In this document: positions 7,930-16,116 of the stretch, piece after piece
How positions within the stretch are numbered: the stretch's first letter is position 1
Layout of the letters: each line of letters starts with the position of its first letter
Source of the DNA: Deinococcus peraridilitoris DSM 19664
GTDB lineage: Bacteria; Deinococcota; Deinococci; Deinococcales; Deinococcaceae
DNA: 64,000 nt
Direction: 5' to 3'
Assembly: GCF_000317835.1 (NCBI RefSeq)
Contig: NC_019793.1
Location: 62,001 to 126,000 of the forward strand
Translations under genes and position numbers: made by a program
The notes under the pieces: generated by a model
What the model was told of the DNA's origin: nothing
The model's input: only the letters and a program-made list of their open reading frames with translations
Database searches by the model: none

Positions 7930-9390
7930 ATGATCAGACCGAACATCCTGCTCATCGTGGTCGATCAGATGGCGCACGACGTGATCGCGCGGCTCGGTCA
8001 CCCAGCTGTGCTCACTCCACACCTCAACGCGCTCGTCACCCGCGGAGTCACCTTCACCAGCGCCCATTGCAACTCACCCATCTGCGTATCGTCACGGACC
8101 GCGCTGATGACCGGCCTGCTCGTCCGGGACAACGGCGCCTTTGACAACGGCTCGGAGTTCCCGGCGAGCATTCCGACCTTCGCCCATCACCTCAACCGCG
8201 CGGGGTACACCACCATCCTGTCGGGCAAGATGCACTTTGTCGGCCCGGACCAGCTGCACGGCTTTCAGGAAAGGCTCACGGCGGACATCTCGCCTTGCGG
8301 CTTCGAACTGACGCCCGACTGGACTCAGGGGCCTGTGGCGAACGAAGGAACCAGTGTCAACCGCCTGCGCTACCCACCAGTTCGGCCCTGGAGTCTGCAG
8401 CTCTCCTACGATGACGAGGTCCTGCACAGCGCGCTCGTACGCCTGCGCCAGCTGCGCGAGGAAACACCGCCATTTTTCATGTGCGTGTCGTTCAGCCATC
8501 CACACGACCCCTTTCTGGTGCCCCAGTCCTACTGGGACGCTTACGCGCAGCGTGACATCCCGCTGCCGAGCACACCTGCTGAGGACCCGGGGTCACTGCA
8601 TCCCTACAGCCAGTGGATTCAGAAACACCACGAAATCGACCGCTTTCCCCTCTCCCCCGCAGAGACCCTTCAGGCCCGGCGAGCCTATTACGCGGCGGTC
8701 ACCTACGTCGATGAACTCGTGGGGCAGCTGCTCGCCGAACTGTCCCGCCTGGACCTCGATGACACCATGGTCATCTTTACCAGCGATCACGGTGAAATGC
8801 TCGGTGAGCACGGCATGTGGTTCAAGCGCACCTTCTACGACGGCGCCGTGAAGGTTCCACTGATCATCTCGCACCCCAGCGTGCGCCAGAATGTCATCCG
8901 TCCCGAAGCCGTGTCACTGGTGGACCTCACGGCGACCCTGCTCGAATACGGCGATGTTCCCGACGCTCACGCGCACATCGAGCGCCTGGCCGGAAACAGC
9001 CTGCGGCCCCTGCTGGAAACGGCGGACGGAGCCTGGAGTCAGCGCGTGATTTCGGAGTACTACTCGGAAGGCACAGTCGAACCGATGCTGCTGCTGCGCA
9101 CCGAACGCTACAAGTTCGTGTACGTGCACCAGTATCCTCCCCTGCTGTTCGATCTTCAACACGACCCGCTCGAGCTGCACGACGTCGCTTTTCAGGAGCA
9201 GTACCAGCCCGTGGTCACGGCACTGCAAGACGAGCTGCTGGCCGGACTTGACGTGAACGCCTTGCGTGAGCGCATTCTGCGCAGTCAGCAGGAACGGCTG
9301 CTGATCGTAGCGGCCACGCGAGCCCCGAATGCCTGGAAGTACCAGTCAGTTCGTGACGCCTCGCGGCTGTACCCCCGCGCCATGTCCTGA
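7930..9390 (+). CDS. Choline-sulfatase-like sulfatase with C-V-S-S-R motif
   Basis: A 486-residue sulfatase starting at ATG with GAAAGGA 6 nt upstream. Long stretches match the BetC (choline-sulfatase) branch: EFPASIPTFAHHLNRAGY, LSGKMHFVGPDQLHGF, TPDWTQGP, FSHPHDPFLVPQSYWDAY and VIFTSDHGEMLGEHGMWFK. Metal Asp is D12. The maturation motif is C52-V-S-S-R56 followed by TALMTG: Pro of the canonical C-x-P-x-R is Ser, which is unusual and could affect formylglycine conversion. BetC-like proteins act on choline-O-sulfate, but many homologues act on sugar sulfates; pairing with nagA favours an amino-sugar sulfate (inference). No signal peptide. Confidence 0.85.
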   Translation: MIRPNILLIVVDQMAHDVIARLGHPAVLTPHLNALVTRGVTFTSAHCNSPICVSSRTALMTGLLVRDNGAFDNGSEFPASIPTFAHHLNRAGYTTILSGKMHFVGPDQLHGFQERLTADISPCGFELTPDWTQGPVANEGTSVNRLRYPPVRPWSLQLSYDDEVLHSALVRLRQLREETPPFFMCVSFSHPHDPFLVPQSYWDAYAQRDIPLPSTPAEDPGSLHPYSQWIQKHHEIDRFPLSPAETLQARRAYYAAVTYVDELVGQLLAELSRLDLDDTMVIFTSDHGEMLGEHGMWFKRTFYDGAVKVPLIISHPSVRQNVIRPEAVSLVDLTATLLEYGDVPDAHAHIERLAGNSLRPLLETADGAWSQRVISEYYSEGTVEPMLLLRTERYKFVYVHQYPPLLFDLQHDPLELHDVAFQEQYQPVVTALQDELLAGLDVNALRERILRSQQERLLIVAATRAPNAWKYQSVRDASRLYPRAMS

Positions 9391-9529
9391 GCGGCTTGTG
9401 TTTGGTGCTTCGGCGCTGCGATTCCGGGTGAACTGCCCTTCGGCGAAGGCAGATACCCGGGGCCAGAGTACCCTTCGGCAAAGACCGACACGCTGCGAAA
9501 GGCGCCGCCTTCGTGCCTGATCAGAAGCG

Positions 9530-10930
9530 TTACACGTCCGCAGGGTCTACGAGACGCTCCTGACGGTGCCGTAGCTTCTCCTGGTACATCCGTTCGTCAC
9601 TCAGGCGCATCAGGTCACCGGAGCTGCGGGCTTCGTCCGGAAAGGCGGCGATGCCCGTACTCACGTCAGCTTCGGAAAATCCAGCAGCGCGCAGGTTGGC
9701 GACGGCGAACCTCACGCGCTCGTGCAGCACCTTGAATCCGGGTATGCCGGTGTGCCGCAGGATGGCCGCGAATTCATCTCCACCCAACCGGAAGAGCTGA
9801 TCTTCCTGCCGCAAGGTCTTCTTCATCTGCTGAGCGAATTCTTGCAGAAACTCGTCGCCTCGCGCGTGCCCTTCACCGTCATTGACCGACTTCAATCCAT
9901 CGAGGTCAAATGACACCACACTGACGGGATACGCGTGGCGCCGCGCGCTGTTGAGGGCTTCATCCAACGCAGCGTCAAAGGCCCGGCGGTTCCCGAGACC
10001 CGTGAGGGTATCGGTCAAGGCCGCCGCCGCCAGCAGTTCGAGGTGACGTTGTCGTTCCAGGGCTACACTGACGCTCCGGGCGCCGGCTTCCAGCAGCCGA
10101 CGGTCGCGTGGTGTCCAACCCACCGCTTGTGTCCGCAGGGACGACAGCACGAACGTTGTGCCGCTGACATCCAGCGGAATGTGCGCGAGACTGCGGCAAC
10201 CATGCAGCTTGAACACCGTCAGCACCCCGGAATGACTCATGGCATCCTCGATGTACACGGGCACGTGCTGCGCCTGAGCCTGCCAGAGAGGCGCTGCTGA
10301 GCGGGGTAAACCGTCCTGAAAGCCCTGCAGGATACTCGCCTGCAAGGCACCCTGTACGTGCCGGAGGTACGCCACGTCCGAGCGAAGTTCCCACAGCAGC
10401 AAGGAACTCACGCCCGTCAGTTCCGCCAGCAACGTCATGGCATCACGCATGATGTCGTGCGCGTCGCCGGACTGCTCCAACGCTGAGGACAGCCGGTAGA
10501 GCACTTCCACCTCCCGGCGTCCCTGCTCGACTTCGAACAGCAGGCGAGCGCGCTCCAGGGCGTAACGCAATGCCCGCTCGAGTAACACGGCACTCAATTC
10601 GCTTTTAACAAGGTAATCTGCAGCACCCAGGCGCATGGCGGCTTCGTCAACTTCACGGTCATTCACGCCTGTCAGCAGCAGCGCCGGTGTCGCCCGATCA
10701 TGCTGGCGCAGCCATTCGAGAACGTCGAGACCGCTCTGGCCACCCAGCCGGTAATCCACGAGATACAGGTCATACTCCGCGAAAGCCATCTCAGCTTTGG
10801 CCGCTTCCACACTCTGAACCCAACGCACCTGGCAGGTCCACCCTTGAAGCTCACGCAGCAGTTCGCGTGACAAGACGAAATCATCTTCGTCGTCGTCGAC
10901 GATCAACACCCTCAGCGTCGTTTCCGCCAT
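9530..10930 (-). CDS. REC-GAF-GGDEF diguanylate cyclase
   Basis: A 466-residue response regulator with diguanylate cyclase output, making c-di-GMP from two GTP. Receiver domain, about 1-125: acidic pocket VDDDEDD, phospho-acceptor D59 in LVDYRLGG, and Lys109 in YLVKS. GAF-like domain, about 140-295. GGDEF domain, about 300-460: substrate metal site FDLDGLK (D342), the active-site loop GGDEF intact at 383-387, and the RxxD inhibitory I-site (RQED, 374-377) exactly five residues before it, so product inhibition is expected. It ends the operon after a histidine kinase and a CheY-like protein, with only 2 bp separating it from the latter. Confidence 0.92.
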   Translation of the reverse strand: MAETTLRVLIVDDDEDDFVLSRELLRELQGWTCQVRWVQSVEAAKAEMAFAEYDLYLVDYRLGGQSGLDVLEWLRQHDRATPALLLTGVNDREVDEAAMRLGAADYLVKSELSAVLLERALRYALERARLLFEVEQGRREVEVLYRLSSALEQSGDAHDIMRDAMTLLAELTGVSSLLLWELRSDVAYLRHVQGALQASILQGFQDGLPRSAAPLWQAQAQHVPVYIEDAMSHSGVLTVFKLHGCRSLAHIPLDVSGTTFVLSSLRTQAVGWTPRDRRLLEAGARSVSVALERQRHLELLAAAALTDTLTGLGNRRAFDAALDEALNSARRHAYPVSVVSFDLDGLKSVNDGEGHARGDEFLQEFAQQMKKTLRQEDQLFRLGGDEFAAILRHTGIPGFKVLHERVRFAVANLRAAGFSEADVSTGIAAFPDEARSSGDLMRLSDERMYQEKLRHRQERLVDPADV

Positions 10931-10932
10931 GA

Positions 10933-11421
10933 TCAGCTTTCTGCGGGCGGATCGGGCAGCTGCACGATTTCGATCCAGTAGCGGCCGAGGTCACGCATCA
11001 CGTCCACCAGCGCTGCAAAGGTGACCGGTTTCGTCACAAAGGAATTGACGCCCAGATCGTAACTTCGCACGATGTCCTCCTGCGCTGCGGAGGTGGTCAG
11101 CACGATCACCGGAATAGAGCGCAGCGCCGGGTCACTCTTGATTTCCGCGAGCGCTTCACGGCCGTCCTTGCGAGGCATGTTCAGATCCAGCAGGATCAGG
11201 CCAGGTCGGGGGGCGCTGCCCGGCGCGGCGTACTTCCCGCGCCGTTTAAGGTAATCGAGCAGTTCCTCACCATCTTGGACGCATCGAAAGTTATTCAACA
11301 CCCGGCTTTCCACCAAGGCGTCCTGCGCAAACATCCGGTCATCCTCGTCATCGTCGGCCATCAGGATGGTGATGAGCTGACGCGTCTGCTTCTCCAGCCT
11401 GGCGTCGTGCTTGTTAGTCAT
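10933..11421 (-). CDS. Single-domain response regulator
   Basis: A 162-residue stand-alone receiver. The acidic pocket is MADDDEDD, phospho-acceptor D79 in ILLDLNMPRKDG, Thr in VIVLTTS and Lys131 in FVTKPV. This is the type usually paired with phytochrome-like or PAS histidine kinases (Rcp1-like), where YLKRRGKY and the long loop before the acceptor Asp are typical. Its first 8 bp overlap the end of the PAS kinase gene, so it is very likely the kinase's phosphorelay partner, possibly competing with the diguanylate cyclase receiver downstream. Confidence 0.92.
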   Translation of the reverse strand: MTNKHDARLEKQTRQLITILMADDDEDDRMFAQDALVESRVLNNFRCVQDGEELLDYLKRRGKYAAPGSAPRPGLILLDLNMPRKDGREALAEIKSDPALRSIPVIVLTTSAAQEDIVRSYDLGVNSFVTKPVTFAALVDVMRDLGRYWIEIVQLPDPPAES

Positions 11422-13447
11422 GCCTTTCTCCTGGTCCTGTCTGATACGTCATGGGCAGGCTCACTATAAACGTCGAACCCTCCCCGGGCGTGCTGCGGGC
11501 GGTAATGGTCCCACCATGACGCTCCACGATCTTGCGCACGATGGCCAGTCCCATTCCGGTTCCTTCGTACTTGCCTCGACCGTGCAGACGCTGGAATGGC
11601 GTGAAGATCCGGTCGAGGTATTTCTCGTCGAACCCCAGCCCCTGATCCTGCACCTCGATCACGCAGCTGTCGCCGTTCACCTCAGCGCGGACCTCGATCA
11701 CCTGAGGAGTGTCACGGTGGTACTTCAAGGCGTTGCCGATGAGGTTCTGCATCAGCTGCCGCAGTTGCGTGGCGTCTCCTGGCAGCACCGGAAGCGCGCC
11801 CACGCGAAGTTGCGCCCCCTGACGTTCAATGGTCACCTCCAGGTCACACACAACGGCCTGCACGATGTCCGCGAGGTCGACCGGCCCGAACGGCTGGGCA
11901 CGTGACGTGACGCGCGACAAGCTCAGCAAATCGTTGATCAGCGCCTGCATACGGAACGCGGCGGCTTGCATACGATCCAGGTAATCACGGCCATCATCGC
12001 CAAGCTCAGCAGCATAACGGCTTTTGAGCCGGTCGGCGAACGCCTGCACCTTGCGCAGTGGTTCTTGCAGGTCGTGCGAGGCGACCGACGCGAAATCCTG
12101 CAGTTCACGGTTGCTGAACTCCAGCTGCCGCGCGAACGCCTGCAGGGCCGACTGGCTTTCCTTCAGGCTGCGCGTGCGCGCTTCGACCCGATGTTCGAGG
12201 TCGGCATTCAACGCGCGAATCGCCTGCTCCGCACGCTTGCGCTCACTGATGTCGGTACCCGTCACGACCGCCGCGACCCGCGCCCCTTCCGCGTTGTGAA
12301 TGGGCGCGGCAGAAAAGGTAGCACGCCGCAAACTCCCATCCGCACGCAGCACATCAATTTCCTGCTCATGAACGACTTCACCATCCTTGACGGCGCGCGC
12401 GAGCGGCCACTCGTGCGCCTCGACCGCCCGGCCGTCCGGATGAAATCCTTTGTAGTAGGCGTATTCCTTTATTTCTGCCGCAGGCAGAAAGCCGTGACCC
12501 CACAAGCGCCGCACACCCTCATTGCCGAGCAACAGACGCCCGGAAGGCGCTTCGGCGAGCCAGACGGCGCTCGGCATTTGCTCGAGGACATTGAACAGCA
12601 GCGTCCGCTCGGCCTGCACCTGCTCGAGCAGCGCCGCGCGCTCCTGCTGCGCCTGGTGGCGGTGGGTGATGTCCAGGATCACGCCGTCCAGCCATTCCAC
12701 TGTTCCCCTCGAGGACTTGACCGCTTGGCCACGCTCATGCACCCAGCGCACCTCGCCGTTCATGTGAATGACCCGGTATTCGAGTTCGAACGTCTCGTCG
12801 GACTGCACCGCGCGAATCACGTTCCGCTCGACGTCCTCGGCGTCCTCAGGGTGAATCAGGCTGGCGTAACTGCGGGGAGTGGTCCCCATGAAATCCCCGG
12901 CCGGGTAACCGGTCAGTTCAAGAACGCGCTCCGAAATGAACACCATGGTCCAGTGCTCATCGAGTGCGCAGCGGTACACCACGCCGGGCACGTTGGATGC
13001 CAGGGACTTGAAGCGCAGTTCGCCTTCATCAGCCTCGATGGTGGCCCGCTTCTGCTCATGGATGTCCGTGCAGGTGCCGACCCAGTGAATAATCTGGCCT
13101 TCCGGCGACCGGACAGGTCCGGCGCGGCCCAGGTGCCAGCGGTAGCTGAAGTCCGCCGCCCGGAAGCGGGTTTCAATGACGTACGGCTCGCCGGTCCTGA
13201 CCGCTTCCAGGCGCCGGGCCAGGTACCGCTCGCGGTCCTCGGGATGCAACACCACCTCCCAGCCACGCCCTTGCGTGGCCTCAACGCTCAGACCGGTGTA
13301 GTCGTACCACGGGCGGTTGAAGTAAGTCGGCCAGCCATCCGAGTCACTGATCCAGACGATGTGCGGCAGCACCTCCATCAGGGTGGCAGTGTCCGGAAGA
13401 ATTGGGAAGGGCTGCGACGCAGCAAGCAGAGCATCAGGATGGGTCAT
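11414..13447 (-). CDS. Multi-PAS sensor histidine kinase
   Basis: A 677-residue kinase without obvious membrane segments, so probably a cytoplasmic sensor. Three PAS/PAC units: about 20-135 (ends GTCTDIHEQKRA), 145-265 (ends GVILDITHRHQA) and 285-405 (ends TGTDISERKRA). A coiled coil (about 405-450) leads to the H-box SVASHDLQEPLRK with phospho-acceptor H458, then the N-box NLIGNALKYH, G1 DQGLGFDEKYLDRIFTPFQR and G2 GTGMGLAIV. The HDLQEPL form and the C-terminal half resemble bacteriophytochrome-type kinases, but no GAF/PHY chromophore domain is present. It heads the three-gene signalling operon. The stimulus is unknown; PAS folds could bind a small ligand or sense redox. Confidence 0.93.
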   Translation of the reverse strand: MTHPDALLAASQPFPILPDTATLMEVLPHIVWISDSDGWPTYFNRPWYDYTGLSVEATQGRGWEVVLHPEDRERYLARRLEAVRTGEPYVIETRFRAADFSYRWHLGRAGPVRSPEGQIIHWVGTCTDIHEQKRATIEADEGELRFKSLASNVPGVVYRCALDEHWTMVFISERVLELTGYPAGDFMGTTPRSYASLIHPEDAEDVERNVIRAVQSDETFELEYRVIHMNGEVRWVHERGQAVKSSRGTVEWLDGVILDITHRHQAQQERAALLEQVQAERTLLFNVLEQMPSAVWLAEAPSGRLLLGNEGVRRLWGHGFLPAAEIKEYAYYKGFHPDGRAVEAHEWPLARAVKDGEVVHEQEIDVLRADGSLRRATFSAAPIHNAEGARVAAVVTGTDISERKRAEQAIRALNADLEHRVEARTRSLKESQSALQAFARQLEFSNRELQDFASVASHDLQEPLRKVQAFADRLKSRYAAELGDDGRDYLDRMQAAAFRMQALINDLLSLSRVTSRAQPFGPVDLADIVQAVVCDLEVTIERQGAQLRVGALPVLPGDATQLRQLMQNLIGNALKYHRDTPQVIEVRAEVNGDSCVIEVQDQGLGFDEKYLDRIFTPFQRLHGRGKYEGTGMGLAIVRKIVERHGGTITARSTPGEGSTFIVSLPMTYQTGPGERHD

Positions 13448-14085
13448 GCAGTTTCACCTTGGGGAATAGCGGCAAAGAAGTTTGGCGATAGCCAGAAACC
13501 ATGAAAGAGCAGCCCTGAAGGATGCACGGTCCGGGCATGGTAGGCCAGGCGGTCCATATGGCGCGTTCAGTCCGCCTGGGCAGCTGTACGTGTTCAGCAC
13601 ACGCACACTAAAACGGCTCACTGGCCTCCAGCTTAACAGCCGTGTCCGTGTTGCCCATGAAAGTTTTTCGGCGTGCTCGACCCGAAATGCTGCTGGTGAG
13701 GCCTTCCGGTTGATGCCAGCACCGACCGGAGAGGTACCCCTACCAGCGCGTGATCCTGCACGGAAACCGGTTTCCGTGCAGGTTGAAAGACCAGCGAGCC
13801 TGCCTTCAGAAGGTGACGCGGAATCGGCGGGTAACCGGCCGGATCAGGAGGCCGTTTGGCGAACCTGCTGCGCCCGGTCGCCTGGGTGAACAACTGAAAA
13901 GCTGCGCTCGTCACGGGCTCGATAATTATCCGGAAGTCTTTCACACGCACTGTGCGCTCTGGACGTTCCTGCGGGTGGTCAGCGAGCATCCCATCCGGAA
14001 TTCGCCTCCGGAAATCCAGCGCATTCCTGCCCGACAACTCGGCGCCGCGGACGTCACACTCCACTCCAGCCAGCCAAGCGCAGCG
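13448..14085. other. 638-bp intergenic region between kinase and glycosidase genes
   Basis: No convincing gene. A reverse-strand frame of 143 codons (13633-14064) and two forward frames exist, but none has a ribosome site or recognisable content. The notable signal is the perfect 28-bp palindrome at 13755-13782. The right part is also the downstream region of the toroid glycosidase gene; no T-run terminator was found. Confidence 0.5.
13755..13782. promoter_or_regulatory. Perfect 28-bp palindrome with LacI-operator-like core
   Basis: The left half CCTGCACGGAAACC is followed directly by its exact complement, with no spacer. The central GGAAACCGGTTTCC fits the symmetrical, CpG-centred operators of LacI/GalR-family regulators. 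It is about 310 bp upstream of the kinase start and downstream of the glycosidase, so no obvious promoter uses it. It could also be a factor-independent hairpin. Confidence 0.5.
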
Positions 14086-16116
14086 TCACACGCTTTCCCC
14101 TGCGCGGGCAATGACCTTGAGGTCGTCAGGCGTAGACGTCCCGGGCCACCCCTCCACTGCTTGGCAGGCGTACAGCACCGCCCCGACACTCCAGGCGTGG
14201 GATTGCGTGAGCAGCATGCCCTTGGACTGAAAGCAGTTGGTGTTGTAGTAGCGCTCGGTCACCATACCCTTGTACGCGTTGAAGTCGCCGTCCTCGCGCG
14301 CGACGAACTGCAGGAAACACGCGAGGTTGTCGCGGGTGCGCTCCAGGTAATAGGCGTCCTTGGTGTGCGTCCAGAGCCTCAGCATCTCGGGCAGGCAGAT
14401 CAGGCCGTAGTTGTGCAGGTGCTGATTTGAGGGTGAGGCCTGATCGGCACCCCTGGAAGCGAAGGCGAACTGCTTGAGGAACGAGCGCTCCGGAAAGCGC
14501 AGGTTGTACGTCCAGCGGAAAGTCATGGTCCAGTCGGCCGCGCGACACGCGAGTTTCAGCCACCGTTCATCCCTCGTGTCCTCGTAGAGGTGCACGAACG
14601 CCATCACGGCGTTGTAACCGTCCTCCGAGGTCGGACAGAGGTGCACGTCCTCAGGAGCGCCGTAGATGAATTCGTCCTCGACGAACGCGCGATAGTACTC
14701 ACCCGCACGAACGGCAGCCGCGCGGTAGGAGGGAACATCAAACGAGCGCGCGGCGTGCAGGAGCGCGCTGATCCACAGCAGGCCGCCCGCGCCTTCCCAT
14801 TCCATCACCTCACCGCTCTCTGCCGCGTAGTACTGCCCGAACGAACCGTCCGCGCGCTGAATCGACAGCACGTAATCGAGGTTGGACTGCACCGCCCAAC
14901 GCCAGTGGTCATGCTGAACCCCGAGGTTTTTTTCGGCTGCCAGGGCGTGCAGCATGAACAGGGTGCATTCAGAGATGGTCCGTGCCTGAATCCAGCCTTT
15001 GTGGGGTGTCCAGCCGTGACTCCATCCTCGGTCGTGGCGCCATTCACCCCAGAACATCCCAGCAGGCGCGACGCCCGTGCTGATCTTGTCGAGCACGCTG
15101 ATGGCAGCCTGCGTGTATTCAGGCCGGTTGTGCGCTCGCCCGTACGTGAGCAGCGCGTGCGCGTAGGGCGCCCCACTCACCCAGCCGACGTGCATGTTGG
15201 GACGGTCGGCTTTACCGCCTTCCCGGTCGAAAGCGGCTGTTTCGTAGAGCAGCGCCTCTTCGGGATGGTAATGCCAGGTGAACAGTCCGTGCGCGGTCAG
15301 CTCCGCGGCTTCGCGGGTGTTCATCCAGGGATTGAGCGGATGATCGTGGCGCTCCAGTTCGTACAGTTCCCGCACCAGTGGATTGTAGGCGTGCAGGTCC
15401 GGTCCGGCGAGGTAGACCCGGAAATGCAGCGTCATGGGCGCGTCCCTTTGGAAGTGAAAGACAGGACGTTCCGGCGGGCCGGGCGTATCCGGAGCGAGGA
15501 AGACCACCGGTTCCTCACGGTATGGGAAGTTCAGCCAGATGGCCCGTTCGTTCGCGCTTCCGGCAAAGCCCACGCCGGTCATGCCCACCGCAGACTCCTC
15601 GGTGGTGGCAAGCGCCGCGCACCCTTCGGTGGTCCAGGCGAACACGGCCGGTAATGCCGCGCGGTCAGAGCGAAACGACCACGAAGCGGACACCAGCTGC
15701 TGCGCGTCACCACCCTCAGGGTCGTACCGTGGGTAAATTCTGGTGCAGTGCGCCAGACGGTTTTCCTTGTAGAACGCGCCGGGAATCAGCCAGGTGGGTG
15801 TGCCCATACCGGTCAGTTCGAAGCGCACCCGCACGGCGCAGGCCTGCACGGACGCTGCGGTGCTCCGCACCACCAGCTCGACGTTCGTGTACGCACAGTG
15901 CTGGCCCTGTTGAAGCGCCCAGGTGGCCGTGACCTCAAAGTCATGCGCGGCGCCCCGCAGACGCCAGCCGCCGTCATCGAGCCGTTGGGAGACATCGATG
16001 GGCACCGTCCGCACCACGTCACCCTGCGCTCCCGGGAACAGCAGTTCGACCAGCGCCCGGCTGCGCAGGTGCGTTCCGATCCGCAGTTCACCGCCGTGCA
16101 CTTCGAGGTCATTCAC
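14086..16116 (-). CDS. Putative alpha/alpha-toroid glycoside hydrolase, family unassigned
   Basis: A 676-residue protein from GTG 16116 (AGGTGA about 6 nt upstream), overlapping the GH2 gene by 8 bp. The first 250 residues look like a beta-sandwich. From about 270 the helices and aromatic motifs recur as in six-hairpin (alpha/alpha)6 glycosidases: FTWHYHPEEALLYETAAFDR, GEWRHDRGWSHGWTPHKGWI, DGSFGQYYAAESGEVMEWEG, PTSEDGYNAVMAFVHLYEDT, FLKQFAFASRGADQASPSNQ. Acidic residues in GEWRHDRGW, EWEGAGG or SEDGYN may be catalytic, but I cannot assign them or the family. No signal peptide is seen. The tight link to a beta-mannosidase, opposite an alpha-mannosidase operon, suggests action on mannose-containing oligosaccharides. 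Confidence 0.7.
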   Translation of the reverse strand: MNDLEVHGGELRIGTHLRSRALVELLFPGAQGDVVRTVPIDVSQRLDDGGWRLRGAAHDFEVTATWALQQGQHCAYTNVELVVRSTAASVQACAVRVRFELTGMGTPTWLIPGAFYKENRLAHCTRIYPRYDPEGGDAQQLVSASWSFRSDRAALPAVFAWTTEGCAALATTEESAVGMTGVGFAGSANERAIWLNFPYREEPVVFLAPDTPGPPERPVFHFQRDAPMTLHFRVYLAGPDLHAYNPLVRELYELERHDHPLNPWMNTREAAELTAHGLFTWHYHPEEALLYETAAFDREGGKADRPNMHVGWVSGAPYAHALLTYGRAHNRPEYTQAAISVLDKISTGVAPAGMFWGEWRHDRGWSHGWTPHKGWIQARTISECTLFMLHALAAEKNLGVQHDHWRWAVQSNLDYVLSIQRADGSFGQYYAAESGEVMEWEGAGGLLWISALLHAARSFDVPSYRAAAVRAGEYYRAFVEDEFIYGAPEDVHLCPTSEDGYNAVMAFVHLYEDTRDERWLKLACRAADWTMTFRWTYNLRFPERSFLKQFAFASRGADQASPSNQHLHNYGLICLPEMLRLWTHTKDAYYLERTRDNLACFLQFVAREDGDFNAYKGMVTERYYNTNCFQSKGMLLTQSHAWSVGAVLYACQAVEGWPGTSTPDDLKVIARAGESV

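Noticed and set aside
9391..9529. Repeated CCCTTCGGC motifs between convergent genes
   Set aside because: Two short, imperfect occurrences only; compatible with chance in GC-rich sequence.
11966..13504. 512-codon forward frame inside the histidine kinase gene
   Set aside because: Antisense to well-conserved PAS and kinase domains.
13633..14064. 143-codon reverse-strand frame in the intergenic region
   Set aside because: No ribosome site, no family similarity, and it contains the 28-bp palindrome; treated as non-coding.
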